From: Planctomycetaceae bacterium | GTDB taxonomy: Bacteria; Planctomycetota; Phycisphaerae; Phycisphaerales; SM1A02 | DNA length: 45,498 bases | Direction of reading: 5' to 3' | NCBI GenBank assembly: GCA_021297815.1 | Contig: JAJTGK010000019.1 | Location: forward strand, 1 to 45,498 | Shown: piece after piece, positions 33,055 through 42,257 of the stretch | How positions within the stretch are numbered: the stretch's first letter is position 1 | How the letters are laid out: each line of letters begins with the position of its first letter | Translations under genes and position numbers: made by a program | Notes under the pieces: generated by a model | What the model was told of the DNA's origin: nothing | What the model saw: only the letters and a program-made list of their open reading frames with translations | Databases searched by the model: none

Positions 33055-34038
33055 ATGACTCCCTCTCAGATCCGCTCGAACCTCGACTCGCTCCTGAAGA
33101 CCCGCTGGCCCGCGTTCATCTGGGGTCCGCCCGGCGTGGGCAAGTCGGCGATCGTCGCGCAGCTCGCCGCGGAGCGCGGGCTTGCGCTCCTCGACATTCG
33201 CGCGCCCCTCCTCGACCCGACCGACCTGCGCGGCATTCCCGCCGTCGTCGGCGATCGCGCCGAGTGGTTCGCGCCGTCGTTCCTTCCGCGCGCCGACGCG
33301 CCGCGCGGCATCCTCTTCTTCGACGAGCTCAACGCCGCGCCGCCGATCGTACAGGCGAGCCTCTACCAGCTCGTGCTCGACCGCAGGATCGGCGAGTACA
33401 CGCTGCCGAGCGGGTGGCACATCGTGGCCGCGGGAAACCGCGAGCAGGACCGCTCGGTCGTCTTCCGCATGCCCGATGCGCTTGCGAACCGCTTCGTGCA
33501 TCTCGAGTTCGAGGCGTCGTTCGACGACTGGCGCTCGTGGGCGATCGCGCGCGGGCTGAACCCGATCGTCGTCGCGTTTCTCAGCCTGCGCCGCGAGCTC
33601 CTGCACAAGCCTGGCGGAAACGAGCGCGCGTTCCCCACGCCGCGTTCCTGGGAGATGGCGGCGGACATCCTCGACGCGTTCGACGGCGGCACGCCGCCCG
33701 ACGACGCGATCGTGGGCTGCGTCGGGAAGGGCGCGGCGATCGAGCTGACGACCTTCGCGCAGGAATCGATGACCGCGCACGAGGTCGACGAGGTGCTGCG
33801 CGACCCCGAGTCGGCGCCACTGCCGTCGAAGGCATCGAGCCTCTATGTGCTTGTGAGCAGCCTCGCGCGCTCGGCGGGCGACGAGGCGAGGCGCCAGGTC
33901 TCGGCGAAGCTCCTCTCGCGGCTGCCCGTCGAGTTCGCGACGATTCTCGCGAAGGATCTCCTGCGCCATCAGCCGCTCTTCATCCGCGACGAGCGCTTCC
34001 AGCGGTTCGTGCGTGCGAACAAGGAGGTGTTCGCATGA
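33055..34038 (+). CDS. MoxR-type AAA+ ATPase
   Basis: FIWGPPGVGKSAIVAQLA (Walker A), GILFFDELNAAPPIVQASLYQLVLDRRIGEYTLP (Walker B), AAGNREQDRSVVFRMPDALANRFVHLEFE; GAAAGGA upstream of ATG. Confidence 0.93.
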   Translation: MTPSQIRSNLDSLLKTRWPAFIWGPPGVGKSAIVAQLAAERGLALLDIRAPLLDPTDLRGIPAVVGDRAEWFAPSFLPRADAPRGILFFDELNAAPPIVQASLYQLVLDRRIGEYTLPSGWHIVAAGNREQDRSVVFRMPDALANRFVHLEFEASFDDWRSWAIARGLNPIVVAFLSLRRELLHKPGGNERAFPTPRSWEMAADILDAFDGGTPPDDAIVGCVGKGAAIELTTFAQESMTAHEVDEVLRDPESAPLPSKASSLYVLVSSLARSAGDEARRQVSAKLLSRLPVEFATILAKDLLRHQPLFIRDERFQRFVRANKEVFA

Positions 34039-35324
34039 GCGCCGTGACCACAGGCAGGATCGTCGGGCCATCAAGCGCCGAGGAGACCGAGGCGATCGCG
34101 CGAAGCCGCGTCGAGCTCGCGCGCATGGACCTGCTGCTCGACCATCCGTACTTCGCCACGGCGCTCTTCGCGATGCCGATGCGCGGCACCGACGACGCGT
34201 CGCTCGCGCATGCGGTCGTGACCGACGGCGCGCGCATCGCCTACCACTTCGAGCGGGTCGCGGCGCTCGAACGGCCGAAGGTGCGACTGCTGCTCATGCA
34301 TGCGCTGTCTCACGCGCTGCTTCGGCACAACGAGCGTGGCGAAGGCAGGGACTGGACGCGGTGGACGGCCGCGTGCGACATCGCGGTGACGCAACTGCTG
34401 CAGTCGCTCGGCGCGGTTCCGCCTGCAGAGGACGAGAGGCTCGATGATTTCGCTGGGCTTTCGGCCGAGGCGATCTACGAGAAGCTCGACGAACCTGGTG
34501 GCCCGAGCAATGACGGCGCTTCGCCCGAGGATGGGCTGCTTCCGCCCCCGTCGGGCGGCGGGCACTCGGACGACCCGCAGGCAGACGCCCAGTCGCGCGA
34601 CGCCTTCGATCGCGCGCTGCAGGGTGCCGAGATGCCGACGGCGACGACGCTCGCGGCGATGCGGTGGAACTTCGACGAGGCCGCACAGCATGCGGGTGCC
34701 AAGCTTTCGGGCGATCGTCCAGGGTCAGGAAGCGCCGAGATCGACGCCGCGAACTCGATCACGAAGCCGTGGCAGACGCTTCTCGCATGCTTCATGCGCG
34801 AGCCGCTCGGGCGCGAGTGGTCGCTCGCGCGGCCGAACCGCAAGCACCTGTGGCGCGGCCTCTACCTGCCTGGCCCGATGGACCTCGAGGGCGGCCGCTT
34901 CGTGGTGGCCATCGACACCTCGGGCTCGATGACCAACATGGACCTCGCGAAGATCCTCGAGGAGATCGACGCGATCCGCACGACGCTCGACTGCGAGCTC
35001 ACGGTGCTGCAGTTCGACGCCGCGGTGCACGCGGTCGCGGAGTTCTCGCGATGGTCCGACACCGACGAGCGGGTCGGCTCGACGCGCATGATGCGCGTGT
35101 TCGGACGCGGCGGCACCGACCTGCGGCTTCCGTTCCAGTGGACCGACGCCGAGTGCCGCGCAGGCCGACGCGTGTCGGCGCTCATCGTGTGCACCGATGG
35201 ATTCGGGCCGTTGCCCACGGAGCCGCCGCCCGATCTGCCCGTGCTCTTCCTACTCACCAAGACGCACGCCGCACCCGCGTTCGGCACGCATGTCGTGATG
35301 GAGCAGGCGCCAGCGCGGCGATGA
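34035..35324 (+). CDS. VWA-like protein with N-terminal putative metallopeptidase domain (DUF2201-like)
   Basis: MHALSHALLRHNERGEGRDWTRWTAACDIAVTQLL; C-terminal VVAIDTSGSMTNMDLAKILEEIDAI (MIDAS DxSGS); ATGA overlap with the MoxR gene. Confidence 0.9.
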   Translation: MSAVTTGRIVGPSSAEETEAIARSRVELARMDLLLDHPYFATALFAMPMRGTDDASLAHAVVTDGARIAYHFERVAALERPKVRLLLMHALSHALLRHNERGEGRDWTRWTAACDIAVTQLLQSLGAVPPAEDERLDDFAGLSAEAIYEKLDEPGGPSNDGASPEDGLLPPPSGGGHSDDPQADAQSRDAFDRALQGAEMPTATTLAAMRWNFDEAAQHAGAKLSGDRPGSGSAEIDAANSITKPWQTLLACFMREPLGREWSLARPNRKHLWRGLYLPGPMDLEGGRFVVAIDTSGSMTNMDLAKILEEIDAIRTTLDCELTVLQFDAAVHAVAEFSRWSDTDERVGSTRMMRVFGRGGTDLRLPFQWTDAECRAGRRVSALIVCTDGFGPLPTEPPPDLPVLFLLTKTHAAPAFGTHVVMEQAPARR

Positions 35325-35345
35325 GCGCACGCATGGCGCGATCGT

Positions 35346-35771
35346 TCATCGAAACACCACAGGCAGTCCCGTGGTGCAATCGACGAGCATCGCGCGACCA
35401 TCGAAGCGCAGGAGGCTGGCGCAGTAGCCGTTCTCTTCGAGCGCGCCGCGCATCTCCGCATCGCTCAGCATGTCGAGCTCGATCTCGGAGGATGCTTCGA
35501 CGCGCGCGAAGTCGATGGTGATCGGCGCGGGCCCGACGGTGGAGAAATCAAGAGCGATCTCGGCGGTGCGGGTCGAAGGCGCGCGCTCCTGCGACTGCCG
35601 TGAGAGCAGCGTCGTGAGCGCCGCCGCCGCCGCGACGCACGCCGCGAACGCGGCGATGCGCGCACGGCGCACGCGTCGCACATGCCCGATCTCGAGCGCC
35701 TCGCCCGCGGCTTCCAGGATGGCCGCGCGTCGCGCGCGCACCGAATCGCGTGCATGCACTTCGCTGCTCAT
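35346..35771 (-). CDS. Single-TM hypothetical protein, putative anti-sigma factor
   Basis: Overlaps the sigma gene stop by 4 nt (ATGA); TM-like IAAFAACVAAAAALTTLL. Confidence 0.6.
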   Translation of the reverse strand: MSSEVHARDSVRARRAAILEAAGEALEIGHVRRVRRARIAAFAACVAAAAALTTLLSRQSQERAPSTRTAEIALDFSTVGPAPITIDFARVEASSEIELDMLSDAEMRGALEENGYCASLLRFDGRAMLVDCTTGLPVVFR

Positions 35772-36319
35772 CCCGCACCTCCTTCGCGCACACGCGCCAC
35801 AAGTCGGCGCAGCGCGCTTTCCACCGCCCTTGGCGTGGCACCGATCGCCCGCGCGATCGAGGGCACGCGCATCCCCTCGGCGTGGCGAAGCCGCAGCAGC
35901 GCACGCTCGTCGTCATCAAGCCGCGCCAGCACTCCATCGAGCGTGTCCGCGTCGTGTGAGGTTGTGCCCGGATCGCCGCCGTCCTGCGCGCGCGGCGCAC
36001 CAATCTCGCGTCGTTGTCGACGCGCCTCCGCAACGATGCTGTTGCGCGCCACATTCAACGCCGCCAGCCGCATCCAGGCGAGCAGCGCGGCATAGGTGTC
36101 GACGACGGGCGGGTTGGCGGCAAGCCTCATGAACATCTCCTGCAGGCAATCGAGTGCGAACGACTCGTCGCGGCGCGTCGTCTTCCGAACCGACTGCACG
36201 ACTTCCTCGGCGCAGCGGTCGTAGAGCTCCGCCAGCGCCTCGCGCGAACCAGAGCGGACCGCTCGCGTCATGCGCGCGGCCCATTCGTCGTCGGATGCGC
36301 GGTGGCCATCGGCGGTCAC
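35768..36319 (-). CDS. ECF-type RNA polymerase sigma factor
   Basis: GTG start; ALAELYDRCAEEVVQSVRKTTRRDESFALDCLQEMFMRLA, WMRLAALNVARNSI, LARLDDDERALLRLRHAEGMRVPSIARAIGATPRAVESALRRL. Confidence 0.85.
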   Translation of the reverse strand: MTADGHRASDDEWAARMTRAVRSGSREALAELYDRCAEEVVQSVRKTTRRDESFALDCLQEMFMRLAANPPVVDTYAALLAWMRLAALNVARNSIVAEARRQRREIGAPRAQDGGDPGTTSHDADTLDGVLARLDDDERALLRLRHAEGMRVPSIARAIGATPRAVESALRRLVARVREGGAG

Positions 36320-37779
36320 TTCTTGTTGCGGAAGGCGGTGACGATCTCGTCGATCAGATCGATCGAACCGCTCGGACCCTTGGCGAAGAGGATGCGTGAC
36401 GGCTCGTGGTAGCGCGCCTTTACGCGGTCGGCGGAACCGTCGGCCTGGAGCGCGAAGTCGATCGCCTCGATGAGGCTCTTGATGCCCTTCGCGTCCGCGC
36501 CCGGCCAGTCGCTGAGGTCGAAGATGCGCTGCCGCACCGACGCGGACGGAGAATCGGCGGCGGAAACGGGCTTTCGTGCGATCATGATGACCGGCGAGGT
36601 TGCGATGATGGGCTCGTTCTGGCCTCGCCTCACCTCGCCCGGCCGCCTCACCTCGGCTGGCTTGCCGCCGTTGGCCGCGTCGGGCGCGATGACCGTCACG
36701 GCGATCTGCGCGTCTTCGTCGAGCGGCAGCGACTGGAGCGAGAGGAAGAACACCTCGGGCGCGACGCGCTTGACCGCGAGCGCGGGGATCGTCAGGCCTC
36801 CGACCGTCGCATCGGCGAGGACGACATTGCACTCGACGAGCGACTTGACCGAAGTCACGAGTTCCTGCAGCGTGCCGCCCTTCCAGTCGATGTTGACGGT
36901 CAGGAGCTCCTCCGTTCGCCCCTGCTCCCGCTGGCGTTCGGATAGGACGCGCTCCTCGGCGTCGATGAGTTCCTCCATGCGCGCGATGTACGCAGGGAGT
37001 GCGTCGCGCAGGGCGCGCTTGGCCTCCTCGACTTCCCAGCGCCAACCGCTCACGCGGACCATGCTGAGCGGTCGCTCGAGCTCGAGGTCGACGCTCGAGA
37101 GACTGCCGTGAAGGTCGGCCTCGACCGAGTCGATGTAGAACTCCACGGCGTTGTTCGAGCGCCCGTTCTGGCGGAGGAAGTTCTCGAAGAGCGACTGCGC
37201 GCGGCTCGCGACCATGAGGAACGCCTGGTCGACCGGGATCCGCTCGGTGGCGGGCGAGCATTCGTCGGCAAACTGCCGCATCTGATCGTTGAGCACGCTC
37301 AAGTCGCGCCGAAGCTCCGCGCGCTCTTCGGCAGTCAGATCAGGCGAGCTCAGCTGGTTGTTCACCGAGACGATGCCCGCGCGAAGGCCCACGAGCCGCT
37401 TGTAGCGCGTGGATTCGGCATCCGCATTCTGAGGGGCCGGCGGCGCATCGGAAGGCGAGTCCGATCGCAGCCGGGCGACCAGGTGATCGAACGCACGCTT
37501 GGCTTCGTTCCGGGTCTCGGCACTCAAGTCCTGCCGCTCCCGCGTGGCCGCGATCGCCTTCAGCGCTTGCCGAAGCTCTTCGGTCGACATCCCGTCGATG
37601 GCCTCGATCGTGGGGATGTCGGCCGCGGAAGCCGTTTGGATCGGATGGGGCGAGGGGTGCCCGCTCGCCGCCGCCGAGAGCATGCAGGCGAGCGCGAGGA
37701 TCGGAAGCGTGAGGATTTGGTGCGGAGCGGCGGACCGGGATTTGCTCATGTCGTTGCTCATGGTTGTGCTCATGTTCAA
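36316..37779 (-). CDS. Secreted hypothetical protein with secretin/STN-like segment, upstream of ECF sigma
   Basis: Signal peptide ILTLPILALACMLSAAASG; LLTVNIDWKGGTLQELVTSVKSLVECNVVLADATVGGLTIPALAVKRVAPEVFFLSLQSLPL. Confidence 0.65.
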   Translation of the reverse strand: MNMSTTMSNDMSKSRSAAPHQILTLPILALACMLSAAASGHPSPHPIQTASAADIPTIEAIDGMSTEELRQALKAIAATRERQDLSAETRNEAKRAFDHLVARLRSDSPSDAPPAPQNADAESTRYKRLVGLRAGIVSVNNQLSSPDLTAEERAELRRDLSVLNDQMRQFADECSPATERIPVDQAFLMVASRAQSLFENFLRQNGRSNNAVEFYIDSVEADLHGSLSSVDLELERPLSMVRVSGWRWEVEEAKRALRDALPAYIARMEELIDAEERVLSERQREQGRTEELLTVNIDWKGGTLQELVTSVKSLVECNVVLADATVGGLTIPALAVKRVAPEVFFLSLQSLPLDEDAQIAVTVIAPDAANGGKPAEVRRPGEVRRGQNEPIIATSPVIMIARKPVSAADSPSASVRQRIFDLSDWPGADAKGIKSLIEAIDFALQADGSADRVKARYHEPSRILFAKGPSGSIDLIDEIVTAFRNKK

Positions 37780-37851
37780 CGGACAAACCGCGCCGAGGCG
37801 GCGAATCCGCCGCGCGCGTCGGAAAAATCGTGCAATCGACGAACAACCCCG

Positions 37852-39435
37852 TCACACCACGGGCGCGTCGACGCGCATGAACGGCGCGCACTTCGAGATC
37901 TTCGTGCCCGCCGAAAGTCCGCCCCAGCGGGCCGCGGCGACCATGCCCCCACTCGGGCTCGTGTTCGAGCCGTACGCCGCCAGCACCTCGGCGCACTTCG
38001 CGGGCATGATCGGCGTGAGCAGCACCGCGGCCACGCGCACGCCCTCGGCGCACGCGGCCAGGATCTCGGCCACGCGCGGCAGGTTCGCGGGGTCCTTCGC
38101 GAGCTTGAACGGCGCTGTCTCGTTGATGAGGAGGTCGACCGCGCGCACGATCGAAAGCGCCGCGTCGGCGGCCTCGGCGAGTTCGAACGCCTCGTAGTGG
38201 CGTCGCGTCTTCTCGGCGGTCGCCTCGACGAACGCGCTCCAGCTCGGCGCGCCCGCAGCGCCCGAGATCGGCATCGACGCCGTCTCGGCCGCGGGCATCG
38301 TGCCCGCGAAGTACTTCTCGATCATCGAGCTCGTGCGGCTCGCGCAGTTCGCGAAGGTGTTCACAAGCTGCGCGGTGTAGATCTCGTGGAAGTGCTTGTC
38401 GCTGAAGTCGGCGTCCTGCGTGCCGAGCGGGCCCTGCGTCGTCATGTACCAGCGCCACGCGTCGACGCCGTACTTCGCGAAGAACCCGTCGATCGTCTCG
38501 AGGTCGACGAAGTTCCCGAGCGACTTCGACATCTTCTGCCCGTTGCGGATCCAGAACGAGTGCGCGTACACGCACTTCGGCAGCGGAAGGTCGAGCGCCA
38601 TCAGCATCGCGGGCCAGATGACCGCGTGGAACCAGAGGATCTCCTTGCCGATCACATGGAACTCGGGCGGCCAGTACTTCGCGCGGTCCTTCGCGAGCGC
38701 GCCCGCAGGCTCGGCGAGCCCGAGCGCGGTCGCGTAGTTGAAGAGCGCGTCGATCCACACATAGATGACATGCTCGGGCGCGTTGGGCATGGGAATGCCC
38801 CAGGTGAAGTTCGTGCGCGTGACGGGCACATCCTGCAGCCCGTCGCGCAGGCGGCCGAGCACCTCGTTGAAGCGGCCCGCAGGGCGCACGAACTCGGGGT
38901 TCGCCTTGAAGAACGCCTCGAGCTTCGACTGGTACGCGCTGAGGCGGAAGTAGTAGTTCTTCTCGGTCGCGCGCACGAGCGGACGCCCGCTGATCGGGCT
39001 CTTGTAGTCCATCTCCTTCGCGCGCGACTCGGTGATGTACTCCTCCTGCCCCTCGTCGTACCAGCCGTTGAACTCGCCGAGGTAGATGTCGCCCGACGCG
39101 AGCAGCCGCGACACGAACGCCTGTACCTGCGACTCGTGGCGCGGCTCGGTGGTGCGGATGAAGTCGTCGTTCGAGAGGTTGAACGGCCCGAGCAGCTTGC
39201 GGAACTCGGCGGAGTTCTCGTCGGCGAGCGCCTGCGGGGTCATGCCGCGGTCCTTCGCGCTCTTCTCGACCTTCTGCCCGTGCTCGTCGGTGCCCGTGAG
39301 GAAGAACACATCGCGCCCGTCGAGCCGCATCGCCCGCGCCCAGACATCGCAGAGCGTCGTCGTGTACGCGCTCCCGATGTGCGGGCGGTCGTTCACGTAG
39401 TAGATGGGCGTCGTGATGTAGGCGGGGCTGGACAT
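37852..39435 (-). CDS. metG: Methionyl-tRNA synthetase
   Basis: YITTPIYYVNDRPHIGSAYTTTLCDVWARAMRLDGRDVFFLTGTDEHGQKV, NGWYDEGQEEYITE, QKMSKSLGNFVD. Confidence 0.96.
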   Translation of the reverse strand: MSSPAYITTPIYYVNDRPHIGSAYTTTLCDVWARAMRLDGRDVFFLTGTDEHGQKVEKSAKDRGMTPQALADENSAEFRKLLGPFNLSNDDFIRTTEPRHESQVQAFVSRLLASGDIYLGEFNGWYDEGQEEYITESRAKEMDYKSPISGRPLVRATEKNYYFRLSAYQSKLEAFFKANPEFVRPAGRFNEVLGRLRDGLQDVPVTRTNFTWGIPMPNAPEHVIYVWIDALFNYATALGLAEPAGALAKDRAKYWPPEFHVIGKEILWFHAVIWPAMLMALDLPLPKCVYAHSFWIRNGQKMSKSLGNFVDLETIDGFFAKYGVDAWRWYMTTQGPLGTQDADFSDKHFHEIYTAQLVNTFANCASRTSSMIEKYFAGTMPAAETASMPISGAAGAPSWSAFVEATAEKTRRHYEAFELAEAADAALSIVRAVDLLINETAPFKLAKDPANLPRVAEILAACAEGVRVAAVLLTPIMPAKCAEVLAAYGSNTSPSGGMVAAARWGGLSAGTKISKCAPFMRVDAPVV

Positions 39436-39529
39436 GGGGGCTCCACGGCGGGATGCCGAAGCGGCGTCCGAAGGGGCGGATCCTAGCGATCTCGGGAACG
39501 GCCCCGCGCGAGAGCCGTACCATGCGGCG

Positions 39530-40339
39530 GTGAACGAGCCGTCCGACGCAACCGAGCACGGCGCCGAGGGACGCGATGCGGCCCGCGAAGGCGATGGCAC
39601 GGCTGAGCCCGTCGTCGCGCCGTCGGCAGAGGCTGCGACGGCGCCCCCGAAGTCGGGCACCGCAACGCCTGCGCGGCCCGACCGGCGGCCGCAGGTGAGC
39701 GGCCCCGCGGTGGCCGCGACGGTCGCGCTCGTCCTCTTCTCGGTGTTTATCGGCGTGTTCGGGCCGCGCCTTGGGAATCGCCAGCAGCTGCCCGCAGGCA
39801 CCACGCTGACCGAACTCGCCGACGCCGTGTCGGCGCGGCATGCGCAGCGGGTGGTGCAGGCCTTCCACATCGGTGCCGAACCCGCGTTTGCCCGCCACGA
39901 GATCGCGCGCGAACTCGAGGAGGTGCTTGGCACCGCCGTCGCCGTGCCCGCGGTTCCCGACGAGGGGCCTGCGCCGATCCGCTGGATCGGCACCGACCGC
40001 GTGCGGCTGCCGGGCGGGTCGGGCGTCCTTGCGTTCCTTGAGGCCCAGCGCGCGGGGCGGCGCCTGTTCGCCAGCGTCATCGTGCTGCGCGACGAAGACC
40101 GCTACACCGTGTTCGACTCCTTCGGCAGGCCCCGCCCGATGCCGACGGGGGAACTGTTCTCGGTGCCCATGCCTGGTGGCGCCGACACGGGCGACCCCGA
40201 GGGGCTGGTGCAGATCTACCGCGAGGGCGACCTTGTCTTCGCGGTGCAGTCGACGAGCCCCGAGCTGGCGGCCGAGATCGCAGCCCGCTTCCGCGCCGCG
40301 GCCGCCGAGGTGGAGCGCATTGTTCCCCATCCCGACTGA
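39530..40339 (+). CDS. Single-TM hypothetical protein
   Basis: GTG start; Ala/Pro-rich N-terminus then VAATVALVLFSVFIGVFGPRL TM. Confidence 0.6.
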   Translation: MNEPSDATEHGAEGRDAAREGDGTAEPVVAPSAEAATAPPKSGTATPARPDRRPQVSGPAVAATVALVLFSVFIGVFGPRLGNRQQLPAGTTLTELADAVSARHAQRVVQAFHIGAEPAFARHEIARELEEVLGTAVAVPAVPDEGPAPIRWIGTDRVRLPGGSGVLAFLEAQRAGRRLFASVIVLRDEDRYTVFDSFGRPRPMPTGELFSVPMPGGADTGDPEGLVQIYREGDLVFAVQSTSPELAAEIAARFRAAAAEVERIVPHPD

Positions 40340-40442
40340 TCGGGCGCAGATTTCTTGCCTTCGGCGCGGAGCGGCCGATACTTCGACAGCCGACTGCGCG
40401 CCCTCGAGGCGTGGCGGCACGCGACCTCTTGTCAGGAACCCC

Positions 40443-42257
40443 ATGGAACTCCGCCGCACCGATCGCCGTCACCGCATCGCACTCATAGGCGTTTCGCTGG
40501 CGCTCGTCGTCGCGCAGGGCGCGTTCGCGCAGACGCAGGGCGGCTCGCGCTACAACCCCGCGACGAACCCGATGGAAGCGGGCCGCGGCCGTTCGCTCGG
40601 CAGCGGTGGCGCGCTCGATGGGCAGACCTTCAGCTGGGTCCGCGGCCGATCGCAGGGTCAATCGCTCGGGCAGGGCAACGCGCTCGACGCGAACACGCAG
40701 GTCGGCTCGGGCGGCTACAACGCGCCCGCGCGGCAGACCGACTACGGCGCGCGCAACCTCGTCGTGACGGGAAATGTGGCGGGCGGTCGCGGCTTCCGCG
40801 GCTCGGTCGGCTACACCGCGGCCACCGACTTCCGCGGCGCGACGGGCTCCGACGCGACCTACTCGTTCGAAGCCGATGCGGCGTACTCGAGCCCGACCTT
40901 CTTCGGCACGAACTACGCGGCCGACCGCTTCCGCATGGCGCAGGGCATGGGCGACTTCCAGTACCGGCGCGACACGACCCCCGTCGGCGTGCCGAGCGCG
41001 GGCGTGCCCCGCTCGACGATCGACGCCGACATGCGGCTCGACCGCGCGGGCGCGCAGATGTCGCCCTCGGCGGGCCGCTGGGAGTACGGCGAGGACCGTC
41101 TGGTCGAGACGAGCCGCGCGCAGAACGGCGACCCGATTCGCTACATCGCCTCGCCGCTGCGCGGCCTGCAGGCGGAGAACCTGACCGACCCCGTGGTGCG
41201 TTCGGGGCTCGACCTCTACGAGCAGGCGCGCGCGCGGCGGGACATCGCCGCAGGCCTGATGAAGCCCGAGGACTTCGACTCGATGCGGCCGAGCGCGTCG
41301 CTCGACCTGAGCATGACGCAGCGCATGACCCTGGACCTTCCGCCGGCGCGCATTGGCGACGACCTGCGCGTCGAGGGCCAGCGCGTGGCGCCGAAGACCT
41401 ACGACGAGATCATCGAGGGCATCGCGCGCGCGTACGCCGACGACCCGACGAAGAATGTGAGCGTCGACCCCGAGATCATGCGGCGCATCCGCGAGGAGCT
41501 CGCCGAGCTCCGCGCGCCGATGGGTGTGCCGAAGGCTCCCGTCGAGAAGCCTGCCGAGAAGCCCGCCGAGGAGCCCGCCGACGGCACGGGCGAGAAGCCC
41601 GCCGAGAAGCCCACGCAGCCAAGCGACGGCCGACCTGTCGAGGTTCCCACGCTTCCAGGTGGCGCACCTGTTCCGCAGGGCGCCGAGGACCTGCGCGAGG
41701 AAGACCGCGAGAAGGTTCGCGGCAAGGCCCGTTCGGTGACCCAGTACGCCGAGATCCTGCGCCATGGCCGCACCATCAGCGAGCTCAGCAAGGACGACCA
41801 GCGTCGCGTGGGCGAGATCGTGCGCGGTGCCGAGGAAGCGCTGCGTCGCGGCGAGTACTTCAGCGCGGAGTCGCGCTTCCGCCAGGCGCAGGACATGGCG
41901 AGCGGCAACCCGCTGACCGAGGTCGGCATCGCCCACTCGCAGATCGGCGCGGGGCTCTACCTCTCGTCGGCGCTCACGATCCGCAACATGTTCCTGCGGC
42001 ACCCCGAGCTCATCGACGCGTACTACGACCCCGCGCTGCTGCCGACAGGCGAGCGGCTCGACCGCGCGATGAAGTACATGCGCGAGAAGATCACCCGCGG
42101 CGACGATCGACCTGGGTACGGCCTTGTGCTTGCGTACATCGGGCACCAGCTGAAGGACAAGGCCGTGGTCGAGGAGGGGCTGTCGGCGATCGCGGGTAGC
42201 CCCACGCTCGACGCCGAGAGCCAGCTGCTGCGGGGCGTGTGGCTTGGCGGCAAGTGA
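40443..42257 (+). CDS. Secreted hypothetical protein with Pro/Glu/Lys-rich linker and TPR-like C-terminus
   Basis: Signal peptide IALIGVSLALVVAQGAFAQ; EKPAEKPAEEPADGTGEKPAEKP linker; C-terminal helical repeat region. Confidence 0.7.
   Translation: MELRRTDRRHRIALIGVSLALVVAQGAFAQTQGGSRYNPATNPMEAGRGRSLGSGGALDGQTFSWVRGRSQGQSLGQGNALDANTQVGSGGYNAPARQTDYGARNLVVTGNVAGGRGFRGSVGYTAATDFRGATGSDATYSFEADAAYSSPTFFGTNYAADRFRMAQGMGDFQYRRDTTPVGVPSAGVPRSTIDADMRLDRAGAQMSPSAGRWEYGEDRLVETSRAQNGDPIRYIASPLRGLQAENLTDPVVRSGLDLYEQARARRDIAAGLMKPEDFDSMRPSASLDLSMTQRMTLDLPPARIGDDLRVEGQRVAPKTYDEIIEGIARAYADDPTKNVSVDPEIMRRIREELAELRAPMGVPKAPVEKPAEKPAEEPADGTGEKPAEKPTQPSDGRPVEVPTLPGGAPVPQGAEDLREEDREKVRGKARSVTQYAEILRHGRTISELSKDDQRRVGEIVRGAEEALRRGEYFSAESRFRQAQDMASGNPLTEVGIAHSQIGAGLYLSSALTIRNMFLRHPELIDAYYDPALLPTGERLDRAMKYMREKITRGDDRPGYGLVLAYIGHQLKDKAVVEEGLSAIAGSPTLDAESQLLRGVWLGGK

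Noticed and set aside
37108-39486. 792-aa plus-strand ORF
   Set aside because: Antisense to metG and the sigma-operon gene; low-complexity Arg/Val/Glu composition.
41540-41625. Repetitive GAGAAGCCCGCCGAG-like sequence
   Set aside because: Encodes an ordinary low-complexity EKPAEKPAEEP linker; no evidence of a mobile or regulatory repeat.
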